From Teredinibacter turnerae (GTDB lineage Bacteria; Pseudomonadota; Gammaproteobacteria; Pseudomonadales; Cellvibrionaceae): DNA of 64,000 bases. Made by a program: the position numbers and the translations under genes. Where the stretch lies: the NCBI RefSeq assembly GCF_037935975.1, contig NZ_CP149817.1, positions 1,860,001 through 1,924,000 on the forward strand, in the 5' to 3' direction. This document shows, one piece after another, positions 26,691-36,819 of this stretch; position 1 is the first letter of the stretch; each line of letters begins with the position of its first letter. Under the pieces are notes generated by a model. That model made no database searches. It was not told the DNA's origin and worked only from the letters and a program-made list of their open reading frames with translations.

Positions 26691-27587
26691 ATGAAACAAG
26701 GCGAGTTTGAATATTCTGTACAAACTGGCGAGAACCTCTTGGCGGTTGCACGGCGCTTTCGTGTAACGCTTAATGAGTTGCTGTCGGCGAATCCCCAATA
26801 TCGGGCCGATCCTGACTGCGTGCGCGGTGGCGACCGGTTGATTATTCCGACGGCAAAATTGGATGACACCCTTGTACGATTTGGCGATGTTGCTGCGGCA
26901 AACCAAACTGATTGCTGCAACTTGCTGCTGGGTGACGTTGATTGGCTGGCGCCCAGCGAGGGGCGCTTGACCTTTGAGCTGGCAGGCAGCGAGATACGTG
27001 GGCGCTTTTTCAGCCGTAAACCCCATGTACCTGATGCCACATCGGGGGTTGTTATTGGTCGTGGCTACTGCTTGCGTGATCGCTCCGAGCAGGAAATATT
27101 CAACGACTTGCGAGAGGCGTGTGTGGATGCAGTCGATGCGCGCAGCCTGGCCAGTTGTCGGCATTTAACCGGTGCCAAAGCACGTAAGTTTTTGCAGGAT
27201 ATGGGCTACCAGCGCATCGAAATTACCCCGGAATCCCAGTACCGTTTATTTTATATCTTGTTCAACGAGTTGATCGGAGCCGTTTTGCGTATTGCTCGCC
27301 GCCTGGATGTGGTTGAGAAATACGGGTCAGTAGACTGGCATTCCCTGGATCAGCCAGTGAAGGATTTAGTCGTGGATTTGCACTACACGGGCGATTACAC
27401 CAACGCGACTTTCGAGCGTATTCAGCCTGCGTTGGTGAGCGGTAATCGCAACGATCTGCTTCATGTTATCAGCGACCAGTATTACTGGGTTGAGCTGCGC
27501 AATACCCCATTCGAGCGATTCGACGCTCGCAAGCGCTATTTGATTGAAGCTGCGGAGGCGCAGGCGACTGCCGAGAACACACCTTAA
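26691..27587 (+). CDS. LysM protein with pesticin/T4-lysozyme-like domain
   Basis: 298 residues, GGAG ribosome site. A LysM domain fills residues 5-55 (YSVQTGENLLAVARRFRVTL, NELLSANPQY, GDRLIIP). No signal peptide. The middle and C-terminal part resembles the pesticin/phage lysozyme-like family: LTFELAGSE near 92, then FFSRKPHVPDATSGVVIGRG near 104, with Glu of TFE and the TIGRGYD-type loop in the expected order. The loop here reads GRGYCL, Cys where I expect Asp, so activity is uncertain. Lack of a signal peptide would suit cargo of a secretion system or a phage-derived lysin. Family call is by pattern memory only. Confidence 0.5.
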   Translation: MKQGEFEYSVQTGENLLAVARRFRVTLNELLSANPQYRADPDCVRGGDRLIIPTAKLDDTLVRFGDVAAANQTDCCNLLLGDVDWLAPSEGRLTFELAGSEIRGRFFSRKPHVPDATSGVVIGRGYCLRDRSEQEIFNDLREACVDAVDARSLASCRHLTGAKARKFLQDMGYQRIEITPESQYRLFYILFNELIGAVLRIARRLDVVEKYGSVDWHSLDQPVKDLVVDLHYTGDYTNATFERIQPALVSGNRNDLLHVISDQYYWVELRNTPFERFDARKRYLIEAAEAQATAENTP

Positions 27588-27647
27588 TTGGAAAAAGCTA
27601 TCACTGCGGAGTATCCTTGTCGCCCTCAATAGCGAGGAGGTCTCAAT

Positions 27648-28031
27648 ATGCGTTTTTTACACACCATGATTCGGGTCGGTGACCTGGACAAATCTATTGC
27701 TTTTTACACTGACGTATTAGGTATGGAGCTTCTGAGCAAGGACGACTTTCCCGATGGACGTTTTACTTTGGCTTTCGTTGGATACGGCAATGAAGCTGAT
27801 AACACGGTGCTGGAGTTGACGCACAATTGGGATACACCCAGTTACGATCTTGGTAATGGCTTCGGTCACCTTGCCATCGGTGTTCCCGATGTTTATGACG
27901 CTTGTGACAAAATCAAAGCCGCCGGCGGCAAAGTCGTACGTGAGCCCGGCCCAATGAAACATGGCACAACGGTGCTGGCGTTTGTGGAAGATCCCGACGG
28001 CTATAAAATCGAGTTATTGACCAGCAAATAG
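27648..28031 (+). CDS. gloA: Lactoylglutathione lyase (glyoxalase I)
   Basis: 127 residues, excellent ribosome site GAGGAGG. Metal ligands: His5 (RFLHTMIRV), Glu in TVLELTHNWD near 57, His in GFGHLAIGVPD near 75, Glu in GYKIELL near 123. Matches the Ni-dependent bacterial type. It isomerises the methylglyoxal-glutathione adduct to lactoylglutathione. The 15-bp gap to pabAB suggests cotranscription. Confidence 0.95.
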   Translation: MRFLHTMIRVGDLDKSIAFYTDVLGMELLSKDDFPDGRFTLAFVGYGNEADNTVLELTHNWDTPSYDLGNGFGHLAIGVPDVYDACDKIKAAGGKVVREPGPMKHGTTVLAFVEDPDGYKIELLTSK

Positions 28032-28058
28032 TTTTTGCGCAGCTGAGTGCCGGGTGTT

Positions 28059-30152
28059 GTGAAAACCCTTCTCATCGATAATTTCGATTCATTTACGTTT
28101 AATCTGTATCAGCTGATCGCAGAGGTTAACGGCCAGCCGCCGACCGTCGTACGTAACAACGCTGGTGATTGGGAAGCGTTAAAAACGGCAGAATTCGACA
28201 ACATCGTTATTTCACCCGGCCCCGGGCGTGCCGACAGTGAGGCGGACTTTGGCATTTGCGCGCAAGTGATTCGCGAGGCAGAGGTACCGCTTCTTGGTGT
28301 GTGTCTTGGTCATCAAGGTTTGTGTCAGATTATGGGCGGGGAGGTCGAATACTTGCGACCGGTTATGCACGGCCGCACCAGCGAAGTATTCCATCAGCAG
28401 GATCCACTCTTTGCGCACATCCCCTCACCCTTTGAGGTTGTTCGTTACCACTCGCTGGTGGTGAGCAAAGTCCCTTCCTCTCTGCAAGTCATCGCCCAAA
28501 CAGCCGACGGCGCCAATATGGCCGTGCGACACCGGCATCGCCCAATGTGGGGGGTGCAGTTTCATCCCGAGTCTGTATGTACCGAGTATGGTCGCCAGTT
28601 GCTCGTCAACTTTCACAATTTAACCAAAGCCTGGTATGGCCCGGGTTTCGATGCGTCTGTGGCGGCCAGTCAGCCCGCTAAGCCGGCGCCAGTTGCCCGA
28701 TCTGGGAAGGCCGGTTTAAAAGTATTTTATCGTCGGCTGGCCAGTTGCTTGCAACCGAGTCAGGTTTTTACAAACTGTTTTGCAGCCGGCAACTCGAGTT
28801 TCTGGCTGGACAGTGAATGCTTCCGTTCGCCACAAGGGCGCTTTTCTTACATGGGTGATGCCGCGGGCCCGCAGGCGGAAATACTGGAGTACAGACAGCA
28901 GTCGCAGCTGCTCAAGGTGCGAACTCACGAGGGCGAGCGTGTTGTTGCGACGCCCCTGTTTAGTTATCTCAATGAACGGTTAGCTGAACGCGAATTATAT
29001 AACAGTGAACTGCCATTTCCATTTAATCTCGGGTACGTGGGGTATTTGGGTTATGAGATGAAGGGCGATTGCGGCTACGCAGTTGTCCATCGTGCAGATA
29101 CCCCAGACGCATGTTTATTGTTTGCTGACAGAATATGTGTGTTTGATCATCAGGCGCAAGCAACTTACCTGGTCTGTGTCGACAGTGAAGACGAGGCCGG
29201 TCGCGCGAACCGGTGGCTCCAGCAGATGGAGCAACGCTTGGATGCACTGAGCAAAACTCCGGTTCTAGATCTATCCCACGCGCTAGATAAACACGTGGCT
29301 GCCGCAAACGTTCAGCCTGAACTTTTCGTGCCCGCCCACACGGATGAGGCGTACCTTGGTTTGATTGCGCGCGCGAAGGAAATGCTGAGACGCGGTGAGA
29401 GTTACGAAATTTGCCTTACCAATCAGCTCAGCGCGGCATGTGAGTTTGACCCCCTGGAACTCTTTTTGCGGCTGCGCGCCGAGAACCCTGCGCCTTATGC
29501 CAGCTATTTGTGCTTTGATAATCTTCAGGTGGTGAGTTGTTCACCTGAGCGCTTTCTGACCATTGATCAACATGGTCGAGTTGAAACCAAGCCGATCAAG
29601 GGGACCCGTCGCCGTGCAAGTGAGGCCGCGACTGATGCGCAGATCATTATTGAGCTGACGGAAAATGAAAAGGAGCGCGCAGAAAACTTGATGATTGTTG
29701 ATTTGCTGCGCAACGATCTTGGACAGGTCTCGAAAGTGGGGAGTGTCTCTGTGCCAGCCCTGTTTACCGTTGAAACTTTTGAAACAGTCCACCAGTTGGT
29801 GTCCACGGTGGTGAGTGAGCTGGATGAGGAACGCACTGCGGTGGATTGCGTTCGGGCGTGCTTTCCCGGCGGCTCTATGACCGGCGCCCCCAAAAAGCGA
29901 ACGCTGGAAATCCTGGATCAATTGGAAGGGCGCGCACGTGGGGTCTACTCCGGTGCGATTGGTTATTTTGCACTGAACGGTTCGGCCGACTGGAGCATCG
30001 TGATTCGCACTCTGGTGTGCGCCCAAGGGCGTTGTAGCCTCGGCGTGGGCGGCGCTATTACTGATCTGTCAGATCCTCGCGCGGAGCTTGAGGAAACCCG
30101 CATAAAGGCTGAAGCTATTTTGCGGGGCGTCGCGGGAATACTGAGCCACTAA
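28059..30152 (+). CDS. pabAB: Fused aminodeoxychorismate synthase (PabA-PabB)
   Basis: 697 residues from GTG 28059, or 701 from GTG 28047; neither has a strong ribosome site, and homology of KTLLIDNFDSFTFNL favours 28059. Residues 1-195 are the glutamine amidotransferase: Cys in LGVCLGHQGLCQ near 78, His/Glu in VQFHPES near 170. After a Pro/Ala linker, residues 230-697 are the chorismate-binding PabB: PIKGTRRRA with the Lys typical of PabB (TrpE has Ala), ENLMIVDLLRNDLG, PGGSMTGAPKKRTLEI. It makes 4-amino-4-deoxychorismate for folate. Separate pabA/pabB is the enterobacterial norm, so the fusion is worth noting. A trpG-trpE reading is less likely because of the PIKGT motif. Confidence 0.9.
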   Translation: MKTLLIDNFDSFTFNLYQLIAEVNGQPPTVVRNNAGDWEALKTAEFDNIVISPGPGRADSEADFGICAQVIREAEVPLLGVCLGHQGLCQIMGGEVEYLRPVMHGRTSEVFHQQDPLFAHIPSPFEVVRYHSLVVSKVPSSLQVIAQTADGANMAVRHRHRPMWGVQFHPESVCTEYGRQLLVNFHNLTKAWYGPGFDASVAASQPAKPAPVARSGKAGLKVFYRRLASCLQPSQVFTNCFAAGNSSFWLDSECFRSPQGRFSYMGDAAGPQAEILEYRQQSQLLKVRTHEGERVVATPLFSYLNERLAERELYNSELPFPFNLGYVGYLGYEMKGDCGYAVVHRADTPDACLLFADRICVFDHQAQATYLVCVDSEDEAGRANRWLQQMEQRLDALSKTPVLDLSHALDKHVAAANVQPELFVPAHTDEAYLGLIARAKEMLRRGESYEICLTNQLSAACEFDPLELFLRLRAENPAPYASYLCFDNLQVVSCSPERFLTIDQHGRVETKPIKGTRRRASEAATDAQIIIELTENEKERAENLMIVDLLRNDLGQVSKVGSVSVPALFTVETFETVHQLVSTVVSELDEERTAVDCVRACFPGGSMTGAPKKRTLEILDQLEGRARGVYSGAIGYFALNGSADWSIVIRTLVCAQGRCSLGVGGAITDLSDPRAELEETRIKAEAILRGVAGILSH

Positions 30153-30258
30153 ACAGGCGAACTTCTTGCGTTCAAGGCATGCCAACGGGCGATTCTCTGC
30201 TATACCTTCTACGAGGTGCCGACAAAAACTGGCCACGCAGGGACTCACCGTCACGCTT

Positions 30259-30921
30259 ATGAACCAGATATTTATCGCCAACCCCAAAGGTGGTTGCGGC
30301 AAAACCACCATCTCCACGCAAATCGCCGGCTATTATGCGAACCTTGGGTATCGCGTGCTGTTGGTTGATCACGACGCACAAAAATCGAGTTCCGACTGGC
30401 TGGCCAGTCGACCCGCCCGCTGCTCCTCTATTCAATTGCGCGCCACCACTGTCGAGACCCCGGTATCAGACGGGGAAGCGGAGGTCGTTGTGCATGATAT
30501 GCCTGCCGCCTGGTCACTGGACCATGTGGTCGATATTATTCACGCGGGCGACAAAGTACTGGTGCCCGTGTTGTCCTCACCGACCGATATAAAAGCCTGT
30601 TTGCGATTTTTAATGGAGCTGTACCGTTCGGGTATTTTTGAGGCGGGAATTCGGATGGGGATGGTGGCCAACCGCTCGCGGGAGCACACGCGCTATTACA
30701 AGATATTGATCGAGTTTCTGGAGCGCTTGGAGTCGCCGTTGGTAGCGAACCTACGCGATACACAGAACTATGTTCGGGCAATGGATCGCGGGCTCACAAT
30801 ATTTGACCTGCCGGAGTCCCGAGTAGCCGCTGATTTGGCTCAGTGGCAACCCATTTTCGACTGGCTAGACGTTGCGCCCCCGGCGAACCCTATACGCACC
30901 GAAGAGGTGTTGGCAGGCTGA
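30259..30921 (+). CDS. ParA/MinD-like ATPase, orphan
   Basis: 220 residues from ATG 30259. Deviant Walker A KGGCGKTT near residue 10, then VLLVDHDAQKSSSDWLASRP near 33, and a degenerate switch II, VVHDMPAAWSLDHV near 75, with Asp-Met-Pro where ParA has DxPxG. VLVPVLSSPTDIKACLRFL near 100 is ParA-like. No parB, minC or cargo gene is adjacent; neighbours are pabAB and, convergently, rnfE. Likely positions some cargo at the membrane or nucleoid, which cannot be named from here. Confidence 0.8.
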   Translation: MNQIFIANPKGGCGKTTISTQIAGYYANLGYRVLLVDHDAQKSSSDWLASRPARCSSIQLRATTVETPVSDGEAEVVVHDMPAAWSLDHVVDIIHAGDKVLVPVLSSPTDIKACLRFLMELYRSGIFEAGIRMGMVANRSREHTRYYKILIEFLERLESPLVANLRDTQNYVRAMDRGLTIFDLPESRVAADLAQWQPIFDWLDVAPPANPIRTEEVLAG

Positions 30922-30958
30922 TCTCTGCACACTGCAAGCCGCAGAGGCCGCAGCGCCC

Positions 30959-31669
30959 TCAGGCGATTTGACCCGTAGTTCGCACCCGTTTGCTGCCTTT
31001 GCTAACGGCGCTCTTGCGAGCGGCGGCGCGTTTTTCGAAATGACTGTCGATCATGTTTTTGATCGCGATGAGCAACCCGGCAATCAAAAACGCGCCCGGC
31101 GGTAATACCGCGACCAGAAACCCCGGGTAGCTATCGCCAAACACATGAAGTGTCCAACTGCGTGCTCCCTCGCCAAATAACAAGTGCATGTTCGCAAACA
31201 ACGTGCCTGCACCCAATACTTCTCGCAATGCGCCGATGACAACCAGCACGCACAAAAAACCGGCGCCCATCATCAGTCCGTCCACAGCCGAAGGCAAAAT
31301 TGGGTTTTTGCACGCAAATGCATCTGCGCGACCGAGTATCGAGCAGTTGGTCACAATCAGAGGAATAAAAATGCCGAGAATCTGATACAGCTCGTAGGTG
31401 TAAGCTTGCATCAGCAGTTCGGTACAGGTGGTAAACGCAGCGATAATCATCACAAACGCGGGCAGCTTTACCGCGTCACTTACCGCATTGCGGATTATGG
31501 AAACGGCGATATTCGAACCTACCAGAACAAGCATAGTGGCGAGGCCGAGCCCCAGTGCGTTGACCACCGAGCCGGTAACCGCCAGTAGCGGGCAGAGACC
31601 CAGTAACTGCACTAATGCGGGGTTATTTTTCCATAGGCCGTTGATGGTTAGCTCACGGTAACTCGCCAT
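30959..31669 (-). CDS. rnfE: Rnf electron transport complex subunit E
   Basis: 236 residues with six membrane helices. Opening [31 protein letters not shown] near 102 and [17 protein letters not shown] near 122 are RnfE/NqrD signatures; Cys of LCPL and TNCS lie in inverted half-helices that bind the membrane iron-sulfur centre. A C-terminal basic tail ([18 protein letters not shown]) is longer than usual. Last gene of rnfABCDGE; start overlaps the rnfG stop by one base. No nth follows, unlike Pseudomonas as I recall. Confidence 0.94.
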   Translation of the reverse strand: MASYRELTINGLWKNNPALVQLLGLCPLLAVTGSVVNALGLGLATMLVLVGSNIAVSIIRNAVSDAVKLPAFVMIIAAFTTCTELLMQAYTYELYQILGIFIPLIVTNCSILGRADAFACKNPILPSAVDGLMMGAGFLCVLVVIGALREVLGAGTLFANMHLLFGEGARSWTLHVFGDSYPGFLVAVLPPGAFLIAGLLIAIKNMIDSHFEKRAAARKSAVSKGSKRVRTTGQIA

Positions 31670-32313
31670 TATTTATCCTCCGCTGAGGGTGGTGTGGTGG
31701 GCAGTAGTTCGGCTTTGTGTTTCTGAAACAGCTGCAGCGTTTGTTTTACTTGCTTCACCACAGCGCGCGGGGTAATAGTCGCGCCGGTAAATTGATCGAA
31801 TTCGCCACCGTCTTTTTTCACCGCCCAATCGTCGACCGATGGGTTGCCCAGCGACTTATCGTTGAACCCCAACACCCAGTCGCTTTTGCGCAAATCGACT
31901 TTATCCCCCAGTCCCGGGGTCTCTTTATGGCTGAGAGCGCGTACACCGGCAACGGAGCCATCTGTGTTGATACCGACGATCAGTTTTATCGCGCCACTGT
32001 AACCGTCGGGGGCGACAGATGGCAGAATAACCGCCACGGGCATACCCTTCCGGTAGGCGACATTCGCGAGTGTTCCCGGTGGTACGCCGAGGGCTAATGC
32101 CAGGTTGGCCGGAAGCGGCAAGCTATCAGCGAGCATGTCGTTATCATGGCGCTCGCGGGGCACGATTTCGAGCAATGCGGATTCGGCTGCACGTCTTTCC
32201 GCTTCAGCAATTCTTGCTTCTGTGGCGGTATAGGTGGTTGCCAGTACACCGGCAGTCGCAAGTGCAAACAACGCCAGCACCAGGCTGTTTTTACTAATGG
32301 ACTGCCCGATCAC
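31669..32313 (-). CDS. rnfG: Rnf electron transport complex subunit G
   Basis: 214 residues. N-terminal anchor [20 protein letters not shown], then a periplasmic FMN domain. The flavinylated Thr is in [18 protein letters not shown] near 180. Opens with a four-base overlap with rnfD (ATGA). RnfG relays electrons through covalent FMN on the periplasmic side. Confidence 0.93.
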   Translation of the reverse strand: MIGQSISKNSLVLALFALATAGVLATTYTATEARIAEAERRAAESALLEIVPRERHDNDMLADSLPLPANLALALGVPPGTLANVAYRKGMPVAVILPSVAPDGYSGAIKLIVGINTDGSVAGVRALSHKETPGLGDKVDLRKSDWVLGFNDKSLGNPSVDDWAVKKDGGEFDQFTGATITPRAVVKQVKQTLQLFQKHKAELLPTTPPSAEDK

Positions 32314-33359
32314 TCCTTGTTCCCCCCACGCTTACCGTGCCCGTAGGTTACTGGTTTGGTGTAATAGTCGATGAAGGGGGCGGCGAAATTCAATAGCAGC
32401 ACAGAGAAGGCCACCGCGTCCGGATAATTGCCCCAGTGCCGGATCACGAAAATTAACAAGCCGATCAGTGCGCCATACACCAGTCGCCCACGGTTGCTGA
32501 CTGCGCTCGAAACCGGATCGGTAACAATAAAAAACGCGCCGAGCATGGTGGCGCCGGAGAACCAGTGGAACAAGGGTGAACCGCCGCTGGCTGAGCTACC
32601 GCCATCATAGAATAGCGCCGCACACACACCCAATGCCGCCAGCATGGCCACGGGGGCATGCCAGGTAAAAACTTTTTTATACAGCAGGAATACGCCGCCC
32701 GCTAAAAATGCGAGGTTTACCCACTCCCAGCCTGCGCCAACGAACGTGCCGTGCTGAAAGGTCGGAGCCTGCTGGTATACGGTCTCGAGCAGTTGACTGC
32801 TGTTTTGTTTTACCACATCCAGCGGTGTAGCCCCGCTGTAACCATCAATAACGTTACCGAGAAATACCTGCTGTAGTGTGGCACCAATGGACGGAAGCGA
32901 CTGCCCATCGGCCAGCGTAGACACAGCCGCGGGCCAACGACTCATCTCCAGCGGGAAGGAGATCAGCAACACAATGTAACCCACCATCGCCGGGTTAAAC
33001 GGGTTGTACCCCAGCCCGCCATAAAGCTGTTTGGCGACGACTATGGCGAAAAAACTACCGGTGGCCAGCAGCCACCAGGGCGAGTAGGGGGGGAGTGCCA
33101 GCGCCAACAGGAATGCGGTTACCAGGGCACTGAAGTCACCGAGGTAAAACGCCAGCGGCCGTTGACGCAATTTCAAAAATGCCGCCTCAAACGCGACACA
33201 GAAGAGGCTGGCCAACAAAACGTTGGTGAGTACACCAACGCCAAAATAGGCCACCATGACAGCAATACCTGGCAATGTTGCCAGGAGAACGGTTTGCATC
33301 ACTGTGCTGGTGCGACCGACAGCGTGGGTGTGCGGGGAAGTTACTCGGATAAATGCCAT
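32310..33359 (-). CDS. rnfD: Rnf electron transport complex subunit D
   Basis: 349 residues with about ten membrane helices. Covalent FMN site in GYSGATPLDVVKQ near 180; GGLGYNPFNPAMVGYIVLL near 115 and TDPVSSAVSNRGRLVYGALI near 275 are NqrB/RnfD motifs. Core of the ion-moving part (Na+ or H+) in the inner membrane. Ends four bases into rnfG and begins 12 bp after rnfC. Confidence 0.95.
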   Translation of the reverse strand: MAFIRVTSPHTHAVGRTSTVMQTVLLATLPGIAVMVAYFGVGVLTNVLLASLFCVAFEAAFLKLRQRPLAFYLGDFSALVTAFLLALALPPYSPWWLLATGSFFAIVVAKQLYGGLGYNPFNPAMVGYIVLLISFPLEMSRWPAAVSTLADGQSLPSIGATLQQVFLGNVIDGYSGATPLDVVKQNSSQLLETVYQQAPTFQHGTFVGAGWEWVNLAFLAGGVFLLYKKVFTWHAPVAMLAALGVCAALFYDGGSSASGGSPLFHWFSGATMLGAFFIVTDPVSSAVSNRGRLVYGALIGLLIFVIRHWGNYPDAVAFSVLLLNFAAPFIDYYTKPVTYGHGKRGGNKE

Positions 33360-33371
33360 ATACTGTTTCAG

Positions 33372-35615
33372 TTACTCGTTACTGCTTAACTCGGTTGTTG
33401 CCTGCTCGAGTTTTTGTTCGAGCTTGGCAACACTGGTGGCAAAGGCGTCCAGGTTTTCATCATTTTCTTGCTGGGCTTTCTCCAGTCGCGCGCGTGCTTT
33501 GGTCAGGCGTGTTTGGAGCGATTTGACCTGAGCGGCGTGCTTGTCTTCGTCACTCATAGCGGCCTGTTCCGCAGCGCGGGCCTTCGCTTTGGCGATGGCG
33601 GCTTGAGCTGCGTCTTGTTCGTTGGGCTGTGTTGCAACGGGCTCACCTGGTGGCTCTTGTTGCAGTTGTGCTAATTCTGCACGGCTGGTTTCCAGCTTTT
33701 GCTCCAGTTTCTCAACACCGAGCTTAAGTGCGGCTGCGCTAGGTGAACCGGTCGTTTCTGCATCCCGGTGTTTTTCTCGGGCCGTTTGCAGGCGCTTCTC
33801 AATCGAGCTAATGGATTTTTCGAGTTGTGCCGTCGGCGATAGTGCCAGCTTTTGGGTTATGGCCGTAGCGGAAGTGTCAACGGTTGTTTGGCTGCTGCTG
33901 AAGCCGTCCAGTTTTTGTTGCGCTTCCTGTACTTTCTGTTCGGCTTGCTTAAGCCGAGCGCTCAGCGCATCCTCTCGGGACTGGTCTGCCCCTTCCGCTT
34001 TTGCCTCGTCGAGCGCTTTTTGGGCGCGCTCCACGCGGCTTTTAGCACTGCTTAATGCGCGTTCGAGTTTTGCCAGCTCTTTGTTGGGATCGACTGCGGT
34101 AGTTTTACTTTCAGTAACGGCATCAGCAACCAGTGGTGGCGTCGTTTTTTCGGCGGTCGCTTTTTTGGCGGCTTCCGCTGCAGCTTTGCGTGCTAAACGC
34201 TTGGCTTCTTTTTCCGCTTCCATTTGTGCGATTCGCTCTTTGCGCGCCTCAAAGCGCAGGCGCGAGCGATCTGACTTTTCTTTTTCTTTATCAAGGCGGC
34301 GGATCTCGCCTTTGGACGCGCGGTAGTATTGCACTAATGGAATACTGCTCGGGCACACATAGGAGCATGCGCCGCACTCAATACAGTCGAACAAATTGTG
34401 TTCTTTGAGTTTGTCGAAATCTTCGCTTTGCGCATACCAGAACATCTGCTGCGGTAACAGTGACGCGGGACAAGCCTGAGCGCACATGCCGCATCGAATG
34501 CACGCTTGTGCCGGTGGCTGCGCAGGCATCTCGTCGTGGCTCGGCACCAGCAGACAGTTGGTCGTTTTTACCACCGGCGCCAAGGCGTTTTCCATTGTGA
34601 AGCCCATCATCGGGCCACCGATGATCAGGCGCGCACAGACTTCCGGGTTCCAACCATGGTGTTTGAGTACGTGCACAATGGGTGTCCCAAGCGGGACTTC
34701 GATATTGCGTTGCTGAGCCAATGAGCGCCCGACAACTGTTGTAATACGGCTGATCAGGGGTTCACCGTAGCGCACTGCCCGCCATGCGGCACGTGCCGTA
34801 CCAACGTTTTGCACCACGATTCCAATATTCGCCGGTAAGGCGCCGCTGGGTACCTGACGACCAGTGACAATCTCAATAAGTTGTTTCTCGCCACCGGAGG
34901 GGTATTTAGTTGGGAACACAACAACGTTTGCAGAAGTACCTTCTGCTGCCTTGCGCATGGTAGCAATGGCTTCCGGCTTATTGTCTTCGATGCCGATTAA
35001 AATGTTGGCGGGATTACCCAACAGGTGCCCGAGTAGGAGTGCTCCGGCAACGACCTCATCGGCCTTTTCACGCATTAGCATGTCATCTGCAGTGATATAG
35101 GGCTCGCACTCAGTACCGTTGAGGATAAGTGTATCTATAGGTTGGTTCGCTCGCGGGTTGAGCTTTACTGCAGCGGGGAAGCCTGCGCCGCCCATTCCGG
35201 CCACACCGGCGTTGCGAATCCGTTCGAGACACTCTTCGCGACTGATCTGTCGATAATCGTCGCAGGGGCTGAGGTTTGCCCACCGGTCCTCGTGGTCGGG
35301 CTCGATCACAATGCAGGGCCCGTTCACGCCGGACGGATGAGGGATCGGGTGGCTCTCAATGGCGACTACTTTGCCAGATGTTGAGGCGTGCACCGGCGCA
35401 CTGATCAGTCCATCTGCGTCGGCGATAATCTGGCCTTTTAACACCCGGTCGCCCACTGCCACAATTGGCGTTGCCGGGGCTCCCAAATGCTGGCTGAGCG
35501 GCAGCACAATCTCATTTGCTAACGGAATTGTGCCGATAGGCTCTGCCGTAGATTGATGTTTGTTCTCCGGGGGGTGCACACCACCGTGAATCGCAAAAAT
35601 CTGGGATGCACTCAT
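33372..35615 (-). CDS. rnfC: Rnf electron transport complex subunit C with long C-terminal extension
   Basis: 747 residues from ATG 35615, which overlaps the rnfB stop as ATGA; a longer in-frame reading upstream runs through rnfB and is rejected. Residues 1-360 hold the NADH/FMN-binding part ([37 protein letters not shown]). Two 4Fe-4S motifs follow: [14 protein letters not shown] near 375 and [14 protein letters not shown] near 414. From about 440 to the end the protein is an Ala/Lys/Glu/Gln-rich coiled-coil-like tail of about 300 residues, of the kind seen in gammaproteobacterial RnfC but variable in length. Entry point for NADH or acceptor of ferredoxin electrons. Confidence 0.95.
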   Translation of the reverse strand: MSASQIFAIHGGVHPPENKHQSTAEPIGTIPLANEIVLPLSQHLGAPATPIVAVGDRVLKGQIIADADGLISAPVHASTSGKVVAIESHPIPHPSGVNGPCIVIEPDHEDRWANLSPCDDYRQISREECLERIRNAGVAGMGGAGFPAAVKLNPRANQPIDTLILNGTECEPYITADDMLMREKADEVVAGALLLGHLLGNPANILIGIEDNKPEAIATMRKAAEGTSANVVVFPTKYPSGGEKQLIEIVTGRQVPSGALPANIGIVVQNVGTARAAWRAVRYGEPLISRITTVVGRSLAQQRNIEVPLGTPIVHVLKHHGWNPEVCARLIIGGPMMGFTMENALAPVVKTTNCLLVPSHDEMPAQPPAQACIRCGMCAQACPASLLPQQMFWYAQSEDFDKLKEHNLFDCIECGACSYVCPSSIPLVQYYRASKGEIRRLDKEKEKSDRSRLRFEARKERIAQMEAEKEAKRLARKAAAEAAKKATAEKTTPPLVADAVTESKTTAVDPNKELAKLERALSSAKSRVERAQKALDEAKAEGADQSREDALSARLKQAEQKVQEAQQKLDGFSSSQTTVDTSATAITQKLALSPTAQLEKSISSIEKRLQTAREKHRDAETTGSPSAAALKLGVEKLEQKLETSRAELAQLQQEPPGEPVATQPNEQDAAQAAIAKAKARAAEQAAMSDEDKHAAQVKSLQTRLTKARARLEKAQQENDENLDAFATSVAKLEQKLEQATTELSSNE

Positions 35616-36214
35616 GCCGCGTGCTCCTTTTCTCGGTCGGTAGCGATAATCTGAGCGGGTTTCGGCATCTCCCACTTCCACTCTGCCAGCCCCTGCTGCA
35701 CTGGTCTCATTTCGATGCAATCTACCGGGCAGGGCTCTACGCACAGATCGCAGCCAGTGCATTCTGAGCCGATAACCGTGTGCATTTGTTTGGCCGCGCC
35801 CAAAATCGCGTCGACAGGACAGGCCTGGATACACTTGGTGCAGCCGATACATTCATCTTCGCGGATAAACGCAACTTTTTTTACTTCCGACTCTTCACCG
35901 TGTTCGGAATCGAGATCGGGGGCGTCTACATCCAGCAAGTTTGCCAGGGCTGCAATCGTGGTATGCCCGCCTGGGGGGCACTTATTGATCGCATCGCCTC
36001 CAACAATTGCCTGGGCATAGGGACGGCATCCCGGGTAGCCACACTGACCACATTGAGTTTGCGGTAGAAGTTCGTCGATCTGGTCGACCAGAGGGTCGCC
36101 TTCAACTTTGAATTTAACGGCAGCAAAGCCGAGTACGCCGCCGAAGACCGCGGCCATAAGGCCGAGAGCGATCAGCGCCGCAATAATGGGATGTTGAATC
36201 AGAAGCTCGATCAT
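35612..36214 (-). CDS. rnfB: Rnf electron transport complex subunit B
   Basis: 200 residues. N-terminal membrane helix ([21 protein letters not shown]), a 4Fe-4S Fes domain [16 protein letters not shown] near 55, and two ferredoxin motifs [14 protein letters not shown] near 120 and [14 protein letters not shown] near 150. Passes electrons between ferredoxin-type centres and the membrane part. Six bases after rnfA; stop overlaps rnfC start. Confidence 0.95.
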   Translation of the reverse strand: MIELLIQHPIIAALIALGLMAAVFGGVLGFAAVKFKVEGDPLVDQIDELLPQTQCGQCGYPGCRPYAQAIVGGDAINKCPPGGHTTIAALANLLDVDAPDLDSEHGEESEVKKVAFIREDECIGCTKCIQACPVDAILGAAKQMHTVIGSECTGCDLCVEPCPVDCIEMRPVQQGLAEWKWEMPKPAQIIATDREKEHAA

Positions 36215-36220
36215 GCGCGG

Positions 36221-36796
36221 TTATACCAATCCTGCGAAGCCCATAAACGCCAATGACATTAATCCTGCGGTAATCATACCGATGGCAGCGCCTTTGAATG
36301 CGACGGGCACGTCGGCGACCGCGAGGCGCTCGCGCATGGCTGCGAACAAGATCAACACCAGCGAGAAACCAACTGCTGCGCCAAAGCCATAAAAGGTGGA
36401 TTCCAGGAAATTGTGATTTTTGTTGGTGTTTTGCAATGCCACACCCAATACCGCACAGTTGGTGGTGATCAGCGGCAAGAATACGCCGAGGACCCGGTAA
36501 AGCAGTGGGCTAGTTTTCTCGATGAACATTTTGGCGAACTGCACTACGGCGGCAATCACCAGAATGAACGAGATGGTCTTAAGGTAAGTCAGTCCGAGTG
36601 GCACCAGGACCCAACTGTGAACCATATAGCTACACACAGACGCCAGGGTGAGTACAAAGGTGGTTGCGGTACCCATGCCGATAGCTGTTTCGAGTTTGTT
36701 CGAAACCCCCATAAACGGACACAGGCCGAGAAACTGCACCAGCACAAAGTTGTTTACCAGCACGGTACTCAGCATGATCACTGCGAATTCTGTCAT
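36221..36796 (-). CDS. rnfA: Rnf electron transport complex subunit A
   Basis: 191 residues, six membrane helices, homologue of NqrE. Motifs: [21 protein letters not shown] near 12 and [14 protein letters not shown] near 102; the two Cys bind an iron-sulfur cluster between half-helices. Only 23 bp after the metG stop, and GGAG precedes its ATG by eleven bases, so rnf may be read from the metG promoter or from one inside metG. Confidence 0.95.
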   Translation of the reverse strand: MTEFAVIMLSTVLVNNFVLVQFLGLCPFMGVSNKLETAIGMGTATTFVLTLASVCSYMVHSWVLVPLGLTYLKTISFILVIAAVVQFAKMFIEKTSPLLYRVLGVFLPLITTNCAVLGVALQNTNKNHNFLESTFYGFGAAVGFSLVLILFAAMRERLAVADVPVAFKGAAIGMITAGLMSLAFMGFAGLV

Positions 36797-36819
36797 CGTA
36801 GTCGTGTCTCCGATAGGGG

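Noticed and set aside
28059-30152. Anthranilate synthase (TrpG-TrpE fusion)
   Set aside because: The chorismate-binding domain carries PIKGT with Lys, the aminodeoxychorismate synthase form, where TrpE has Ala.
33622-34326. 234-codon plus-strand frame inside rnfC
   Set aside because: Ser/Ala/Cys-rich composition produced by reading the Ala/Lys/Glu coiled-coil region on the wrong strand.
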